Assembly (NCBI GenBank): GCA_934130485.1
Contig: CAKOYE010000018.1
Coordinates: 1 to 19,407, forward strand
From: an uncultured Bacilli bacterium
GTDB taxonomy: Bacteria > Bacillota_I > Bacilli_A > RF39 > UBA660
Length of the DNA: 19,407 nucleotides
Reading direction: 5' to 3'
Shown: positions 8,211 through 14,943 of the stretch, one piece after another
Numbering within the stretch: the stretch's first letter is position 1
Layout: each line of letters starts with the position of its first letter
Position numbers and translations under genes: made by a program
The notes under the pieces: generated by a model
What the model was told of the DNA's origin: nothing
Database searches by the model: none
Seen by the model: the letters and a program-made list of their open reading frames with translations, nothing else

Positions 8211-8251
8211 AATTTTAAAATTATAGTGTATTATTATTTTGGGTGTTAAAT

Positions 8252-9100
8252 ATGAAAAATTATATAGTAAATAAAGATACAATTTTAATAAATTACTTAA
8301 TAGAAGAATTAAAATATTCTCATAAAGAAGCTAAAAAGAAATTAGCAAATAATCAAATACTTGTTAATAATAAAAAGATAACACAATATAATTACAATTT
8401 AAAATGTAATGATTCTATTACAATTAATAATTTTAATTCAAAAATAAATGATAATATAGAAATAATTTATGAAGATAAAAATATAATAGTAGTTAATAAA
8501 CCATCTAATTTACTTACAGTTAGTACCAATAAAGAAAAGGAAAAAACACTATATCATTTAGTTAGTGAATATTTAAAAAAAAATAACAAAAATTCTAAAG
8601 TTTTTGTTATTCATAGACTTGATAGAGAAACATCTGGAATAGTAATGTTTGCTAAAAGTACAAAAATTCAAAGTATATACCAAAATAATTGGGACTCATT
8701 AGTTAAATATAGAGGATATCAAGCTATTGTAGAAGGTATTCCTAAAAAAAGCAGTGACACAATTATTCAGTATTTAAAAGAGACTGACAATTTATATGTT
8801 TTTGCAACAAAAAATAACACAGGAAAAAAAGCTATAACTTGTTATAAAGTTACCAAATCAAATCAAAACTATTCACTTTTAGATATTGAAATTAAAACAG
8901 GCAGAAAAAATCAAATTCGTGTTGCTATGCAAAGTATTGGTAATAGTATTGTTGGGGATAAAAAATATGGAAATAAAAATTTCAAAACAAATTATTTTTG
9001 CCTACATGCAAACAAACTTGTTATTATAGATCCAAATAGTAAAAAAATTCTTACATTTGAAATTAATATTCCTACCTATTTTAATAATTTTGTTCATTAA
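8252..9100 (+). CDS. RluA/RluD-family pseudouridine synthase
   Basis: This enzyme isomerises specific uridines of rRNA (or tRNA) to pseudouridine. It has 282 residues, with an S4 RNA-binding domain at about 10-60 (SHKEAKKKLANNQILVNN). The catalytic motif is HRLDRETSG, with the essential Asp at 124, and the late motif GRKNQIRVAM is followed by GDKKYG. I chose the ATG at 8252 because GGGTG lies about 8 nt before it; an in-frame GTG at 8243 is part of that ribosome site. Which rRNA position is modified (RluD-like 23S helix 69, RluC-like or another) cannot be told from the sequence. It is in likely operon with the peptidase gene. Its 3' end overlaps a small minus-strand gene by 20 bp, tail to tail. 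Confidence 0.92.
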   Translation: MKNYIVNKDTILINYLIEELKYSHKEAKKKLANNQILVNNKKITQYNYNLKCNDSITINNFNSKINDNIEIIYEDKNIIVVNKPSNLLTVSTNKEKEKTLYHLVSEYLKKNNKNSKVFVIHRLDRETSGIVMFAKSTKIQSIYQNNWDSLVKYRGYQAIVEGIPKKSSDTIIQYLKETDNLYVFATKNNTGKKAITCYKVTKSNQNYSLLDIEIKTGRKNQIRVAMQSIGNSIVGDKKYGNKNFKTNYFCLHANKLVIIDPNSKKILTFEINIPTYFNNFVH

Positions 9101-9281
9101 ACTCATTTAATATTTCTTCTATTTTTATATATTTTTCAAATAATAAATTATCTATTTCATCAAAATATTTAAGGTATATATCGTGATAATTAATAAATTT
9201 GGTTTTTCTTAAAATCAAATTTTTTTTATAATTTTCTAACTGCGTTAAAATTTTATGATACTGTTTTATAAAATAATTCAT
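9081..9281 (-). CDS. Small hypothetical protein, possibly coiled coil
   Basis: A 66-residue, charged, helix-prone protein rich in Lys, Glu, Ile and Tyr (for example YLKYFDEIDNLLFEKYIKIE). It has no membrane segment and no motif that I know. Two signals support it as a real gene: the Shine-Dalgarno GAGGTGA 7 nt before the ATG, and an extended -10 promoter just upstream. It overlaps the pseudouridine synthase gene tail to tail by 20 bp. Its neighbour on the other side is a divergently transcribed HTH regulator (start 9386), which might control it; this is inference only. Confidence 0.6.
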   Translation of the reverse strand: MNYFIKQYHKILTQLENYKKNLILRKTKFINYHDIYLKYFDEIDNLLFEKYIKIEEILNEFNEQNY

Positions 9282-9300
9282 AATATTTCACCTCATACTT

Positions 9301-9309
9301 ATTATAGCA
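9301..9309 (-). promoter_or_regulatory. Extended -10 promoter of the small gene at 9281
   Basis: On the minus strand, TGC-TATAAT is a perfect extended -10 located 20 bp before the ATG. No convincing -35 is present, which extended -10 promoters tolerate. It lies in the divergent gap shared with the HTH gene at 9386. Confidence 0.55.
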
Positions 9310-9385
9310 TATTCGGTCGCATATAGGGGACAAAAATTAATAAAATTTTATTTAATGAGAAAATTATATATAGGTGAAGTAGTAT

Positions 9386-9829
9386 ATGATTTTTGAAAAA
9401 TTAAAAATTTTGAGAGAAAATAGTGAACTTACACAAAGACAAATTGCCTTAAAACTAAATGTTAGTAAGTCAACATATAATAGATGGGAAACAGGTGAAA
9501 CGTTCATTCCATTAAAACATTTAAATACTTTATGCAATTTTTATGATTTATCTATGGATTATGTCTTAAATTTATCCAAAGATAAAAACTATCCTAAAGT
9601 AAAAACTGAAATTGACAAAAAAATAATTGGTAAAAGAATTTTATGTTTAAGAAAAAAATTAAATTTGAGTCAAAATGATTTAGCAAAATTATTAAATACT
9701 TCTCATTCTACTATTAGTGCTTATGAAAATGGAAAAACTTTAATATTAACTGTTTTTGCCTATAGCATCGCAACAAAATTTGATATTTCATTAGATTGGT
9801 TATGTGGTAGAATTAATAAAAAAATATAA
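9386..9829 (+). CDS. Tandem Cro/C1-type HTH regulator
   Basis: A 147-residue protein made of two XRE/HTH_3 domains and little else. The first is at about 5-60 (LTQRQIALKLNVSKSTYNRW, then ETGE, ending DLSMDYVLN). The second is at about 83-143 (LSQNDLAKLLNTSHSTISAY, then ENGK, ending DISLDWLCGR). The D-x-S-x-D-x-x-L pattern after each domain is typical of the family. No effector or metal-binding domain is seen, so it probably acts as a simple DNA-binding switch, perhaps as a single chain binding both halves of an operator. AGGTGA lies 8 nt before the ATG. Targets are unknown; the divergent small gene is the nearest candidate. Confidence 0.88.
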   Translation: MIFEKLKILRENSELTQRQIALKLNVSKSTYNRWETGETFIPLKHLNTLCNFYDLSMDYVLNLSKDKNYPKVKTEIDKKIIGKRILCLRKKLNLSQNDLAKLLNTSHSTISAYENGKTLILTVFAYSIATKFDISLDWLCGRINKKI

Positions 9830-9856
9830 TTATATTCTAATTATATTTTTTATTTT
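9823..9856. terminator. Bidirectional terminator between the HTH gene and obgE
   Basis: A 10-bp A/T stem (9823-9832 with 9838-9847) has a 5-nt loop. T-rich tails flank both sides (TTTTTATTTT on plus, TTTTTTTATT on minus), suiting convergent genes whose stops are 9829 and 9861. Confidence 0.65.
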
Positions 9857-9860
9857 AATA

Positions 9861-11135
9861 CTATAATTTATACTCAAATTCAAAATCAAGAATTCTAACT
9901 GTATCACCATCATTTGCTCCTAATTCGCGTAATTTGTCATCAATTCCCAACTTTCTTAATTTATTGGCAAATCTCATAACTGATTCATCAGTTTGAAATT
10001 TAGTCATACGTAATATCTTCTCTATTTCTCTACCTCTAATAACCCATACATTATTTTCATTAGTGATAGTGAATGGTTGCTCTCTTTCAAATTTATATAA
10101 TATATGACTTTCAAATTTTTCCTCTTCATAAAGTGGTAGTTTTTTAATATTGTCTAGCATATCAGCAAGTTTATTAACCACCTCACTGATACCTGCACCT
10201 GTTACACCAGAAATAGGATATACTTCTATATTTTTAAATTTTAATTTAAAATTTTTTAAATTTTCATCTGAATTTGGCATATCCATTTTGTTTGCCAAAA
10301 TTATTTGTGGTTTTTGCAATATTTTTGGATTAAAATTCTCTAATTCCTTATTAATAACCAAGTAGTCATTATATGGATCTCTTCCTTCAAATCCACTCAT
10401 ATCAATAATATGAGCTATAACTCTTGTTCTTTCAATATGTTTTAAAAATTGATCTCCTAATCCTTCTCCCAAAGATGCACCTTCAATCAATCCTGGCAAA
10501 TCTGCAACTACAAATGATCTATTTCCACTAGCCTTAACAACTCCTAAATTAGGTGACAAAGTTGTAAAGTGATAAGCTGCTATCTTAGGTTTAGCTGCAG
10601 AAATTTTTGATATAAAAGTTGATTTTCCAACACTAGGTAATCCAACAAGACCAACATCTGCTAATAATTTAAGTTCAACTTTTACTTTTCTAACTTCACC
10701 AGGTTCGCCATTTTCACAAAAACTTGGAGCTGGATTAGTACGAGTAGCTAAGGCAATATTTCCTCTTCCACCACGACCACCATATGCAACTATTACCTCA
10801 TCATCCTTTTTTGTTAAATCGGCAATAACCAAATTTGATTCATAATCAGTAATAATAGTACCTTGGGGAACTTTTACAATAATATCTTCTGCTTGAGCAC
10901 CATTTTTACCCTTTCCTAAACCATTTTCACCCTTTTGACCCTTTATAACACGTCTATATCTTAAATCAATCAATGTATTTAAACCTTCATCAACTTTAAA
11001 AATAATGTTAGATCCTCTTCCACCATTTCCTCCATAAGGTCCACCCATTTCAATATATTTTTCTCTTCTAAAGGCCATACACCCATTTCCACCATCACCA
11101 GCCATAAGTTCAACTGTTACTTCATCTATAAACAT
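9861..11135 (-). CDS. obgE: GTPase Obg/CgtA
   Basis: Obg is an essential GTPase that supports 50S ribosome assembly and links growth to stress and (p)ppGpp. It has 424 residues. The glycine-rich Obg fold occupies 1-158, with the typical GGNGGRGS and YGGRGGRGN loops. The GTPase domain has GLPSVGKS at 165-172, DLPGLIEGA near 215 and NKMD near 285. A C-terminal OCT domain from about 345 ends in RELGANDGDTVRI/LDFEFEY, the usual Bacillota form. I place the start at ATG 11135 (MFIDEVTVEL), with AAGGTGAT upstream; an in-frame GTG at 11144 lies within that ribosome site. It is transcribed from its own promoter and ends at a hairpin shared with the converging HTH gene. Confidence 0.97.
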   Translation of the reverse strand: MFIDEVTVELMAGDGGNGCMAFRREKYIEMGGPYGGNGGRGSNIIFKVDEGLNTLIDLRYRRVIKGQKGENGLGKGKNGAQAEDIIVKVPQGTIITDYESNLVIADLTKKDDEVIVAYGGRGGRGNIALATRTNPAPSFCENGEPGEVRKVKVELKLLADVGLVGLPSVGKSTFISKISAAKPKIAAYHFTTLSPNLGVVKASGNRSFVVADLPGLIEGASLGEGLGDQFLKHIERTRVIAHIIDMSGFEGRDPYNDYLVINKELENFNPKILQKPQIILANKMDMPNSDENLKNFKLKFKNIEVYPISGVTGAGISEVVNKLADMLDNIKKLPLYEEEKFESHILYKFEREQPFTITNENNVWVIRGREIEKILRMTKFQTDESVMRFANKLRKLGIDDKLRELGANDGDTVRILDFEFEYKL

Positions 11136-11158
11136 ATAAATCACCTTTTTCTATAGTT

Positions 11159-11188
11159 ATTATACACGATTTTTTTACAATTTGTATA
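11159..11188 (-). promoter_or_regulatory. Promoter of obgE
   Basis: Minus strand: consensus -10 TATAAT (11159-11164) with -35 TATACA (11183-11188) at 18-bp spacing. It lies between the terminator of the small membrane gene and the obgE ribosome site, so obgE appears to be an independent unit with a short leader. Confidence 0.55.
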
Positions 11189-11189
11189 T

Positions 11190-11229
11190 AAAAATAATAA
11201 AACACTATTTTCGATTACCAAAAATAGTG
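11190..11229 (-). terminator. Terminator of the CPBP-like/small peptide operon
   Basis: Minus strand: a stem of 9 bp (CACTATTTT/AAAATAGTG; 11203-11211 with 11221-11229), a 9-nt loop, then TTTTATTATTTTT. The 3' arm overlaps the TAG stop of the 45-residue gene. Confidence 0.8.
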
Positions 11230-11342
11230 CCCAGTATAAGTATAAATATAATCGCAATAACTATTAAAATGAAAAGATTATTTGTTTTAGTTATTGAATC
11301 GCTATTCTGTACTATTGCTAATATTAGATTATTTATCATCAT
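11205..11342 (-). CDS. 45-residue single-pass membrane peptide
   Basis: A small gene too short for normal ORF calling. It begins MMINNLILAIVQ, continues with a polar stretch (NSDSITKTNN), one membrane helix (LFILIVIAIIFILILGTIF) and a basic tail (GNRK). A perfect GGAGGT lies 4 nt before the first ATG (11342) and 7 nt before the second (11339). The start overlaps the TGA stop of the CPBP-like gene (ATGATGA arrangement), so translation is coupled. The terminator hairpin begins in its last codons. Its function is unknown. Possibilities are a small partner of the CPBP-like protein or a membrane-active peptide; both are inference. Confidence 0.72.
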   Translation of the reverse strand: MMINNLILAIVQNSDSITKTNNLFILIVIAIIFILILGTIFGNRK

Positions 11343-12025
11343 AATACCTCCATTAACAAAATTATATTCGCCATTAGAGGAATTAAATTATATAAAAATT
11401 TTATAAAAACAACAAAAAATATATTATCTGTTTTTACATAAATATAACAAAATATTAATGTCATAATAAAATATCCTATTACATCAAAAACAAAATACTG
11501 TGAATTTAAATCCATATATATCATATTTATTAGCGTAAAAGTTACTGCACTTAAAAAAATATATATAAAATTATTGTGAATAATTTTTCTAGTTGATTTT
11601 TGAAATAGTAATGTTTCAGCTAAAGGTGAAAAAATTAAAGACTTGAATACTAAATATATAGTAGACTCATTAACCAAATTTTGAATAGAATTTAATTCTT
11701 CAACATTAACTAACAAAATATTTGCAATAACACTGATAATAAAGTTTATTAAAAATAAAAAGAATAAATATTTAAAAATAGTTTTTAATATATCTTTTAA
11801 TTTATAATTTGAATTTATATTATTAAAATCTGTTATTATCTCCTTTTTATATAAAAGAAAAGAAATTAACAAAAATATTAAGTCAGCAACAAAAGATATA
11901 AGAATGTAATTATTAATTCCAATTCTATCAAAAAATACTATAAGTAATTTATTACAAAAGAAATAAATAATAAATAAAAATATTGTTTTAGTTAAATCTG
12001 ATAAATTATATTTTTTTAATAACAT
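11339..12025 (-). CDS. CPBP-family (Abi/CAAX protease-like) membrane protein with degenerate active site
   Basis: A 228-residue protein with about seven hydrophobic segments, ordered like CPBP/Rce1-type proteins. The family's catalytic motifs can be located but are altered. EExxxR appears as AETLLFQ (A136-E137, Q142 instead of Arg), FxxxH as FTLIN (N167), and HxxxN/D as KFLYN (K209, N213). The fold is likely kept but proteolysis is doubtful. CPBP proteins in Bacillota often serve in bacteriocin maturation or self-immunity. The gene begins at an ATG after AAGGAAG, has its own consensus promoter, and ends with a TGA overlapping the 45-residue peptide gene. The active-site loss and the peptide partner make a non-enzymatic membrane role plausible (inference). 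Confidence 0.7.
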   Translation of the reverse strand: MLLKKYNLSDLTKTIFLFIIYFFCNKLLIVFFDRIGINNYILISFVADLIFLLISFLLYKKEIITDFNNINSNYKLKDILKTIFKYLFFLFLINFIISVIANILLVNVEELNSIQNLVNESTIYLVFKSLIFSPLAETLLFQKSTRKIIHNNFIYIFLSAVTFTLINMIYMDLNSQYFVFDVIGYFIMTLIFCYIYVKTDNIFFVVFIKFLYNLIPLMANIILLMEVL

Positions 12026-12055
12026 TGTTTCTACTTCCTTACTATGTGGGTTTTA

Positions 12056-12084
12056 ATTATATCAATTTTCTTATAACAATACAA
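12056..12084 (-). promoter_or_regulatory. Promoter of the CPBP-like gene
   Basis: Minus strand: -35 TTGTAT (12079-12084), 17-bp spacer, extended -10 TGA-TATAAT (12056-12061 for the hexamer). It lies 30 bp before the ATG at 12025. Confidence 0.7.
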
Positions 12085-12129
12085 TATTTTTTTATAAAAA
12101 AAATTTTTTAATTTTTTTCTATTTTTTTA

Positions 12130-12159
12130 TTGACATCATTATTTAAAAAGTTATATAAT
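12130..12159 (+). promoter_or_regulatory. Strong plus-strand promoter with no coding gene downstream
   Basis: Perfect -35 TTGACA (12130-12135) and perfect -10 TATAAT (12154-12159), spacer 18 bp. The predicted start is near 12165, at the base of the AGTCCGG hairpin. No plus-strand ORF follows, which points to a noncoding RNA. Confidence 0.75.
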
Positions 12160-12162
12160 TAA

Positions 12163-12194
12163 AGTCCGGTGCCTCGCAACAGGTCAACCGGACT
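12163..12194 (-). terminator. GC-rich hairpin, likely 3' end of the tiny-ORF transcript and 5' end of the opposing RNA
   Basis: AGTCCGG (12163-12169) pairs with CCGGACT (12188-12194); an inner CCT/AGG pair (12172-12174 with 12181-12183) subdivides the 18-nt loop. It is by far the most GC-rich spot in the region. On the minus strand it is followed by TTTAATTATAT, a weak U tract, so it could be a terminator or an attenuator. On the plus strand it would form the 5' cap structure of the RNA. Confidence 0.5.
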
Positions 12195-12224
12195 GGTAAT
12201 TAAGATATATATAACTAATAAAAA

Positions 12225-12257
12225 TTAAGCAAAAATTCTAAAGAACCATTTCCACAT
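12225..12257 (-). CDS. Ten-codon ORF MWKWFFRIFA, candidate toxin or leader peptide
   Basis: The peptide is short, aromatic and cationic (two Trp, three Phe, one Lys, one Arg), the composition of a membrane-active helix. The ribosome site GAGGGG lies 7 nt before the ATG, one of the strongest in the window. An extended consensus promoter stands 82 bp upstream on the same strand (12339-12367), and a GC-rich hairpin follows the stop by 30 bp. The whole unit is covered by the opposing noncoding RNA. Two readings fit: a type I toxin with cis-antisense control, or a leader peptide whose translation governs the downstream hairpin and thus read-through into the CPBP-like gene at 12025. Ten residues is shorter than known type I toxins, so the identity remains open. 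Confidence 0.5.
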   Translation of the reverse strand: MWKWFFRIFA

Positions 12258-12291
12258 ATTATCACCCCTCAAAATTAAATAAATCTTATTT

Positions 12292-12313
12292 AGCAAGAAA
12301 ACTTGCTCTTTTT
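12292..12313 (+). terminator. Intrinsic terminator of the plus-strand noncoding RNA
   Basis: AGCAAG (12292-12297), loop AAAA, CTTGCT (12302-12307), then CTTTTT to 12313. On the minus strand the same hairpin sits in the leader of the tiny-ORF transcript. Confidence 0.75.
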
Positions 12314-12338
12314 GGCTTGGATTTAATTAATTGTATTG

Positions 12339-12367
12339 ATTATAACACGAAATAATTTTAAAGGCAA
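12339..12367 (-). promoter_or_regulatory. Extended consensus promoter driving the tiny-ORF transcript
   Basis: Minus strand: -35 TTGCCT (12362-12367), 17-bp spacer, TGT-TATAAT extended -10 (hexamer 12339-12344). The start is predicted near 12332, giving a 75-nt leader before the ATG at 12257. It lies just past the terminator of the penicillin-binding protein gene, so it is an independent unit. Confidence 0.7.
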
Positions 12368-12379
12368 GTTTTTTTTGTT

Positions 12380-12412
12380 TTTTTTAGAAAAAAGCGTCAT
12401 ATGACGCTTTTT
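12380..12412 (-). terminator. Terminator of the mraZ-rsmH-ftsL-PBP operon
   Basis: A 24-bp perfect palindrome (12389-12412; AAAAAGCGTCAT and its complement) starts 12 bp after the penicillin-binding protein stop. On the minus strand it ends in TTTTTT. A long T/A tract on the plus strand (12370-12385) adjoins it. Confidence 0.85.
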
Positions 12413-12423
12413 CTAGTTATACT

Positions 12424-14631
12424 TTATTCATTATTTTGAGATTCATTAAAATATTTATCTTTCAATTTTAATTCAACAATCATATCATTAGTTAATATAG
12501 TATCTTTTTGAATTGATTGTTCATATACATATCCATATCCTGAAATAGAATAACTAAATTTAGATAATTCAAAGAATTTTTGAATATCAAATAAGGACCA
12601 TCCTATTAAGTTTGGTAATTTAATTTGATTACCATTTGTTACAAGAAAAATTTTATCTCCACTAATTAATGTGGCATCATTATTTGGATATTGGTTAGTA
12701 ATTATCTCACCATCGCCAATAACAACAACATTAATACCGTGTCCTTCTAATTCATCCTTGATTGAGGACAAAGTTCTATTATTATAATTTTCTATTTTTA
12801 CTGTATCAACTACTTTAATATTACTTGTATCATTAAATATTTTTTTAAATTTAGCAACACTTTCCATTACAGATCTTGTAGCTTCTACTACACCACTGCT
12901 AGTTCCACTAGTAGGTTTTTTCATAGTAGCATATATAATAATTTGTGGATCATTATAAGGATACATTCCAGCAAATGAAAAAATATAGTCATTCTCACCA
13001 TCTAAATATCTTCCCTGACTTGTATCATAAATTTCTGCTGTACCAGTCTTTCCTATAACATCTAATCCATTTATTTTATATTTACGACCAGTAGCGGTAT
13101 AATCATCACTATTAACAACGTTATACATAAGTTTTTTTATTTTTTCTACAGTTTCTTCATTAACTAATTGTTCACTTTCTTGCTTTTCAGTTTCATATAA
13201 AATTTCATTTGAATCACTATCAACTATTTTTTTTACAATATGTGGTTTTAACATTTTTCCATTATTAGAAATAATAGTTAAAGCTTGTAATTGTTGTATT
13301 GCAGTAATTGTTATACCCTGTCCAAATGATGCGTTTGCAACTTCTATTGGATAATTAAATGATGAAATATTTCCAGATGCTTCATTTGAAAGTTCAATAC
13401 CAGTTTGTTCCCCAAAACCATAACTTTCCAAACAAGATCTTAATTTTTGTTTATTCAAAATAGTTTGCATCATTGTTGAAACTGCAACATTACTTGAATA
13501 TTCAAATCCCTTATCATAACTTAACATACCCCAACCATAACGATTCCAATCACTTACTTTATCATCACCAATTTGAATACTTCCTGATTGATATAAATCA
13601 TCACCTTTATATAATCCAGTTTCCATAGCGCACATATATGTATAAATTTTCATTGTCGAACCTGGTTCAAATGTAGTTGATATTAAAGGATTTTCATAAT
13701 TTTGAATATTTTTAATATTTGGATCAAATGAAGGCGCTGTTGAAGTACCTAAAATTTCACCCGTTTTAGCGTCCATAACGGTAAGTGTCATCCATTCTGG
13801 ATTATATTTTGAAATTACCTCCTTAATAGATGCCTCAACAAATCTTTGAATATTGGAATCAATTGTTAAATATATGTCATTTCCATCAACAGCTGGATTT
13901 AATATTTCCGGTGTGTCAGGAATTTTATAACCCGATAAATCCCTTTGATAGGTTAAAGAACCATCAGTTCCACTTAATTTATCATTATAATGAGATTCTA
14001 TTCCCATTTCTCCTACTAAATTATATTGTAATTTTTCTATACCATTTTCCGTAACTGTTTGTTCATAACCCCTCACATAACCAATTATATAAGAAGCGAA
14101 ATCTCCATTTGGATAATATCTCTTTGTTGATTCAACAAAATCTATTCCTGGTAAACCAAGATTTTCAATTTCCTCTTTTTTTAATTCCGTTATATTTCTT
14201 CCACCTGGACCTAGTTCAACTTGCCAAGCATTTTTATTTATCGCATCATTTAATAATTTCTTTATTGTTTCTACATCCATATTAATAATAGGTGATAAAG
14301 TTTCTGCAGTTCTAACTACGTCTGTTACATGTTTTTGAACGCTAGAATTACCAGTAATACTAGGATTAACGTATGCTATTACAGTATAAGATGTTACATT
14401 TGAAGCAAGTGTATTTCCAAGTGAATCATATATTGTACCACGATTTGACTGAAGAACATTAGTAACTGTATTTCTATTTGAAGAAAATTCTTTCATATTA
14501 ATACCATATATATTTGGTGAAAGTGCTAAGTAACAAAGTTGTATAAACAAAATTGCCATAAAAAAAAGGAAACAAAGAAAAACTTTTTTAGGAAAAAGCC
14601 AATTTTTACCTTTCATTTTTTTTGTTTCCAT
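12424..14631 (-). CDS. Class B penicillin-binding protein with PASTA domains (PBP2B/SpoVD-like)
   Basis: A transpeptidase that cross-links septal peptidoglycan, anchored in the membrane and acting outside the cell. It has 735 residues. A membrane helix lies at about 17-38, and the dimerisation region follows, with RGTIYDSLGNTLA at 64-76. The transpeptidase domain has active-site S325 in STMK, SSN at 379-381 and KTGT at 528-531. The C-terminal part from about 610 holds two PASTA-like repeats (TLSSIKDELEGHGINVVVIG; LPNLIGWSLFDIQKFFELSK). The position after ftsL fits PbpB of Bacillus; SpoVD shares the layout, and the two cannot be separated here. It begins 14 bp after ftsL with AGAGGTG as ribosome site, and is the last gene of the operon. 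Confidence 0.95.
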   Translation of the reverse strand: METKKMKGKNWLFPKKVFLCFLFFMAILFIQLCYLALSPNIYGINMKEFSSNRNTVTNVLQSNRGTIYDSLGNTLASNVTSYTVIAYVNPSITGNSSVQKHVTDVVRTAETLSPIINMDVETIKKLLNDAINKNAWQVELGPGGRNITELKKEEIENLGLPGIDFVESTKRYYPNGDFASYIIGYVRGYEQTVTENGIEKLQYNLVGEMGIESHYNDKLSGTDGSLTYQRDLSGYKIPDTPEILNPAVDGNDIYLTIDSNIQRFVEASIKEVISKYNPEWMTLTVMDAKTGEILGTSTAPSFDPNIKNIQNYENPLISTTFEPGSTMKIYTYMCAMETGLYKGDDLYQSGSIQIGDDKVSDWNRYGWGMLSYDKGFEYSSNVAVSTMMQTILNKQKLRSCLESYGFGEQTGIELSNEASGNISSFNYPIEVANASFGQGITITAIQQLQALTIISNNGKMLKPHIVKKIVDSDSNEILYETEKQESEQLVNEETVEKIKKLMYNVVNSDDYTATGRKYKINGLDVIGKTGTAEIYDTSQGRYLDGENDYIFSFAGMYPYNDPQIIIYATMKKPTSGTSSGVVEATRSVMESVAKFKKIFNDTSNIKVVDTVKIENYNNRTLSSIKDELEGHGINVVVIGDGEIITNQYPNNDATLISGDKIFLVTNGNQIKLPNLIGWSLFDIQKFFELSKFSYSISGYGYVYEQSIQKDTILTNDMIVELKLKDKYFNESQNNE

Positions 14632-14645
14632 ATTAACACCTCTAT

Positions 14646-14942
14646 TTATTCATTTATTATGATAACATTTTGATTATTATATGACAACCCCATATTCTTT
14701 ACTACATCCTGAACTTCTGTAAAAGAAGTAAGTTCATTAACCTGCATATTTAAACTTTCAATTTTCTTTTCTTGTTCAGAAATATCATATTTTAATTTTT
14801 CTACACTCATACTCAAGTGACCAACACTAGCACCACAGAAAATTTTTAAAACCATAGTAAAAATAAAGCATAAAGTTGCAGTCAAATATAATATTTTTTC
14901 ACCCTTTGTAATTTTCATTTTACGAACCTTTCTCTTCTTCAT
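14646..14942 (-). CDS. ftsL: FtsL-like cell division protein
   Basis: A 98-residue bitopic protein. It has a basic cytoplasmic N terminus (MKKRKVRKMKITKGEK), one membrane helix at about 18-38 (ILYLTATLCFIFTMVLKIF) and an outer coiled coil (about 45-70, SVEKLKYDISEQEKKIESLN), followed by a short tail with VVKNMGLSYN. This is the FtsL/DivIC architecture: the protein joins DivIB and DivIC in the divisome and activates septal wall synthesis. Sequence alone barely identifies FtsL, but its place between rsmH and the PBP gene is canonical. The ribosome site GAGGGAT lies inside the end of rsmH, and only one base separates the rsmH stop from this ATG. Confidence 0.88.
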   Translation of the reverse strand: MKKRKVRKMKITKGEKILYLTATLCFIFTMVLKIFCGASVGHLSMSVEKLKYDISEQEKKIESLNMQVNELTSFTEVQDVVKNMGLSYNNQNVIIINE

Positions 14943-14943
14943 A

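Larger units (their letters stand above)
12165..12313 (+). ncRNA. Predicted noncoding RNA of about 150 nt, antisense to a tiny ORF
   Basis: It is bounded by a consensus promoter (12130-12159) and an intrinsic terminator (12292-12313), with no ORF on this strand. It begins with a stable GC-rich hairpin, then an A/U-rich stretch, then a C-rich single-stranded segment, ATCACCCCTC (12261-12270), that is complementary to the ribosome site of the minus-strand tiny ORF. The same segment could also pair with GGTGAT-type ribosome sites used by several genes here (3480, 7626, obgE). No match to SRP RNA, 6S RNA, tmRNA, RNase P or a known riboswitch was recognised. The candidate roles are antisense antitoxin-type RNA or trans-acting small RNA. 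Confidence 0.55.

Noticed and set aside
11182..11406. Plus-strand frame of 74 codons
   Set aside because: Covers the terminator and the minus-strand 45-residue gene, which has the ribosome site; the plus frame has none.
12163..12194. Hairpin as part of a known riboswitch, SRP RNA or PyrR site
   Set aside because: The loop sequence does not match the conserved cores of these RNAs as I know them; a covariance search would be needed to settle it.
12370..12385. Poly-T tract as a phase-variable repeat
   Set aside because: It is interrupted by a G, lies outside coding sequence and adjoins the operon terminator, so it is more simply part of the terminator region.
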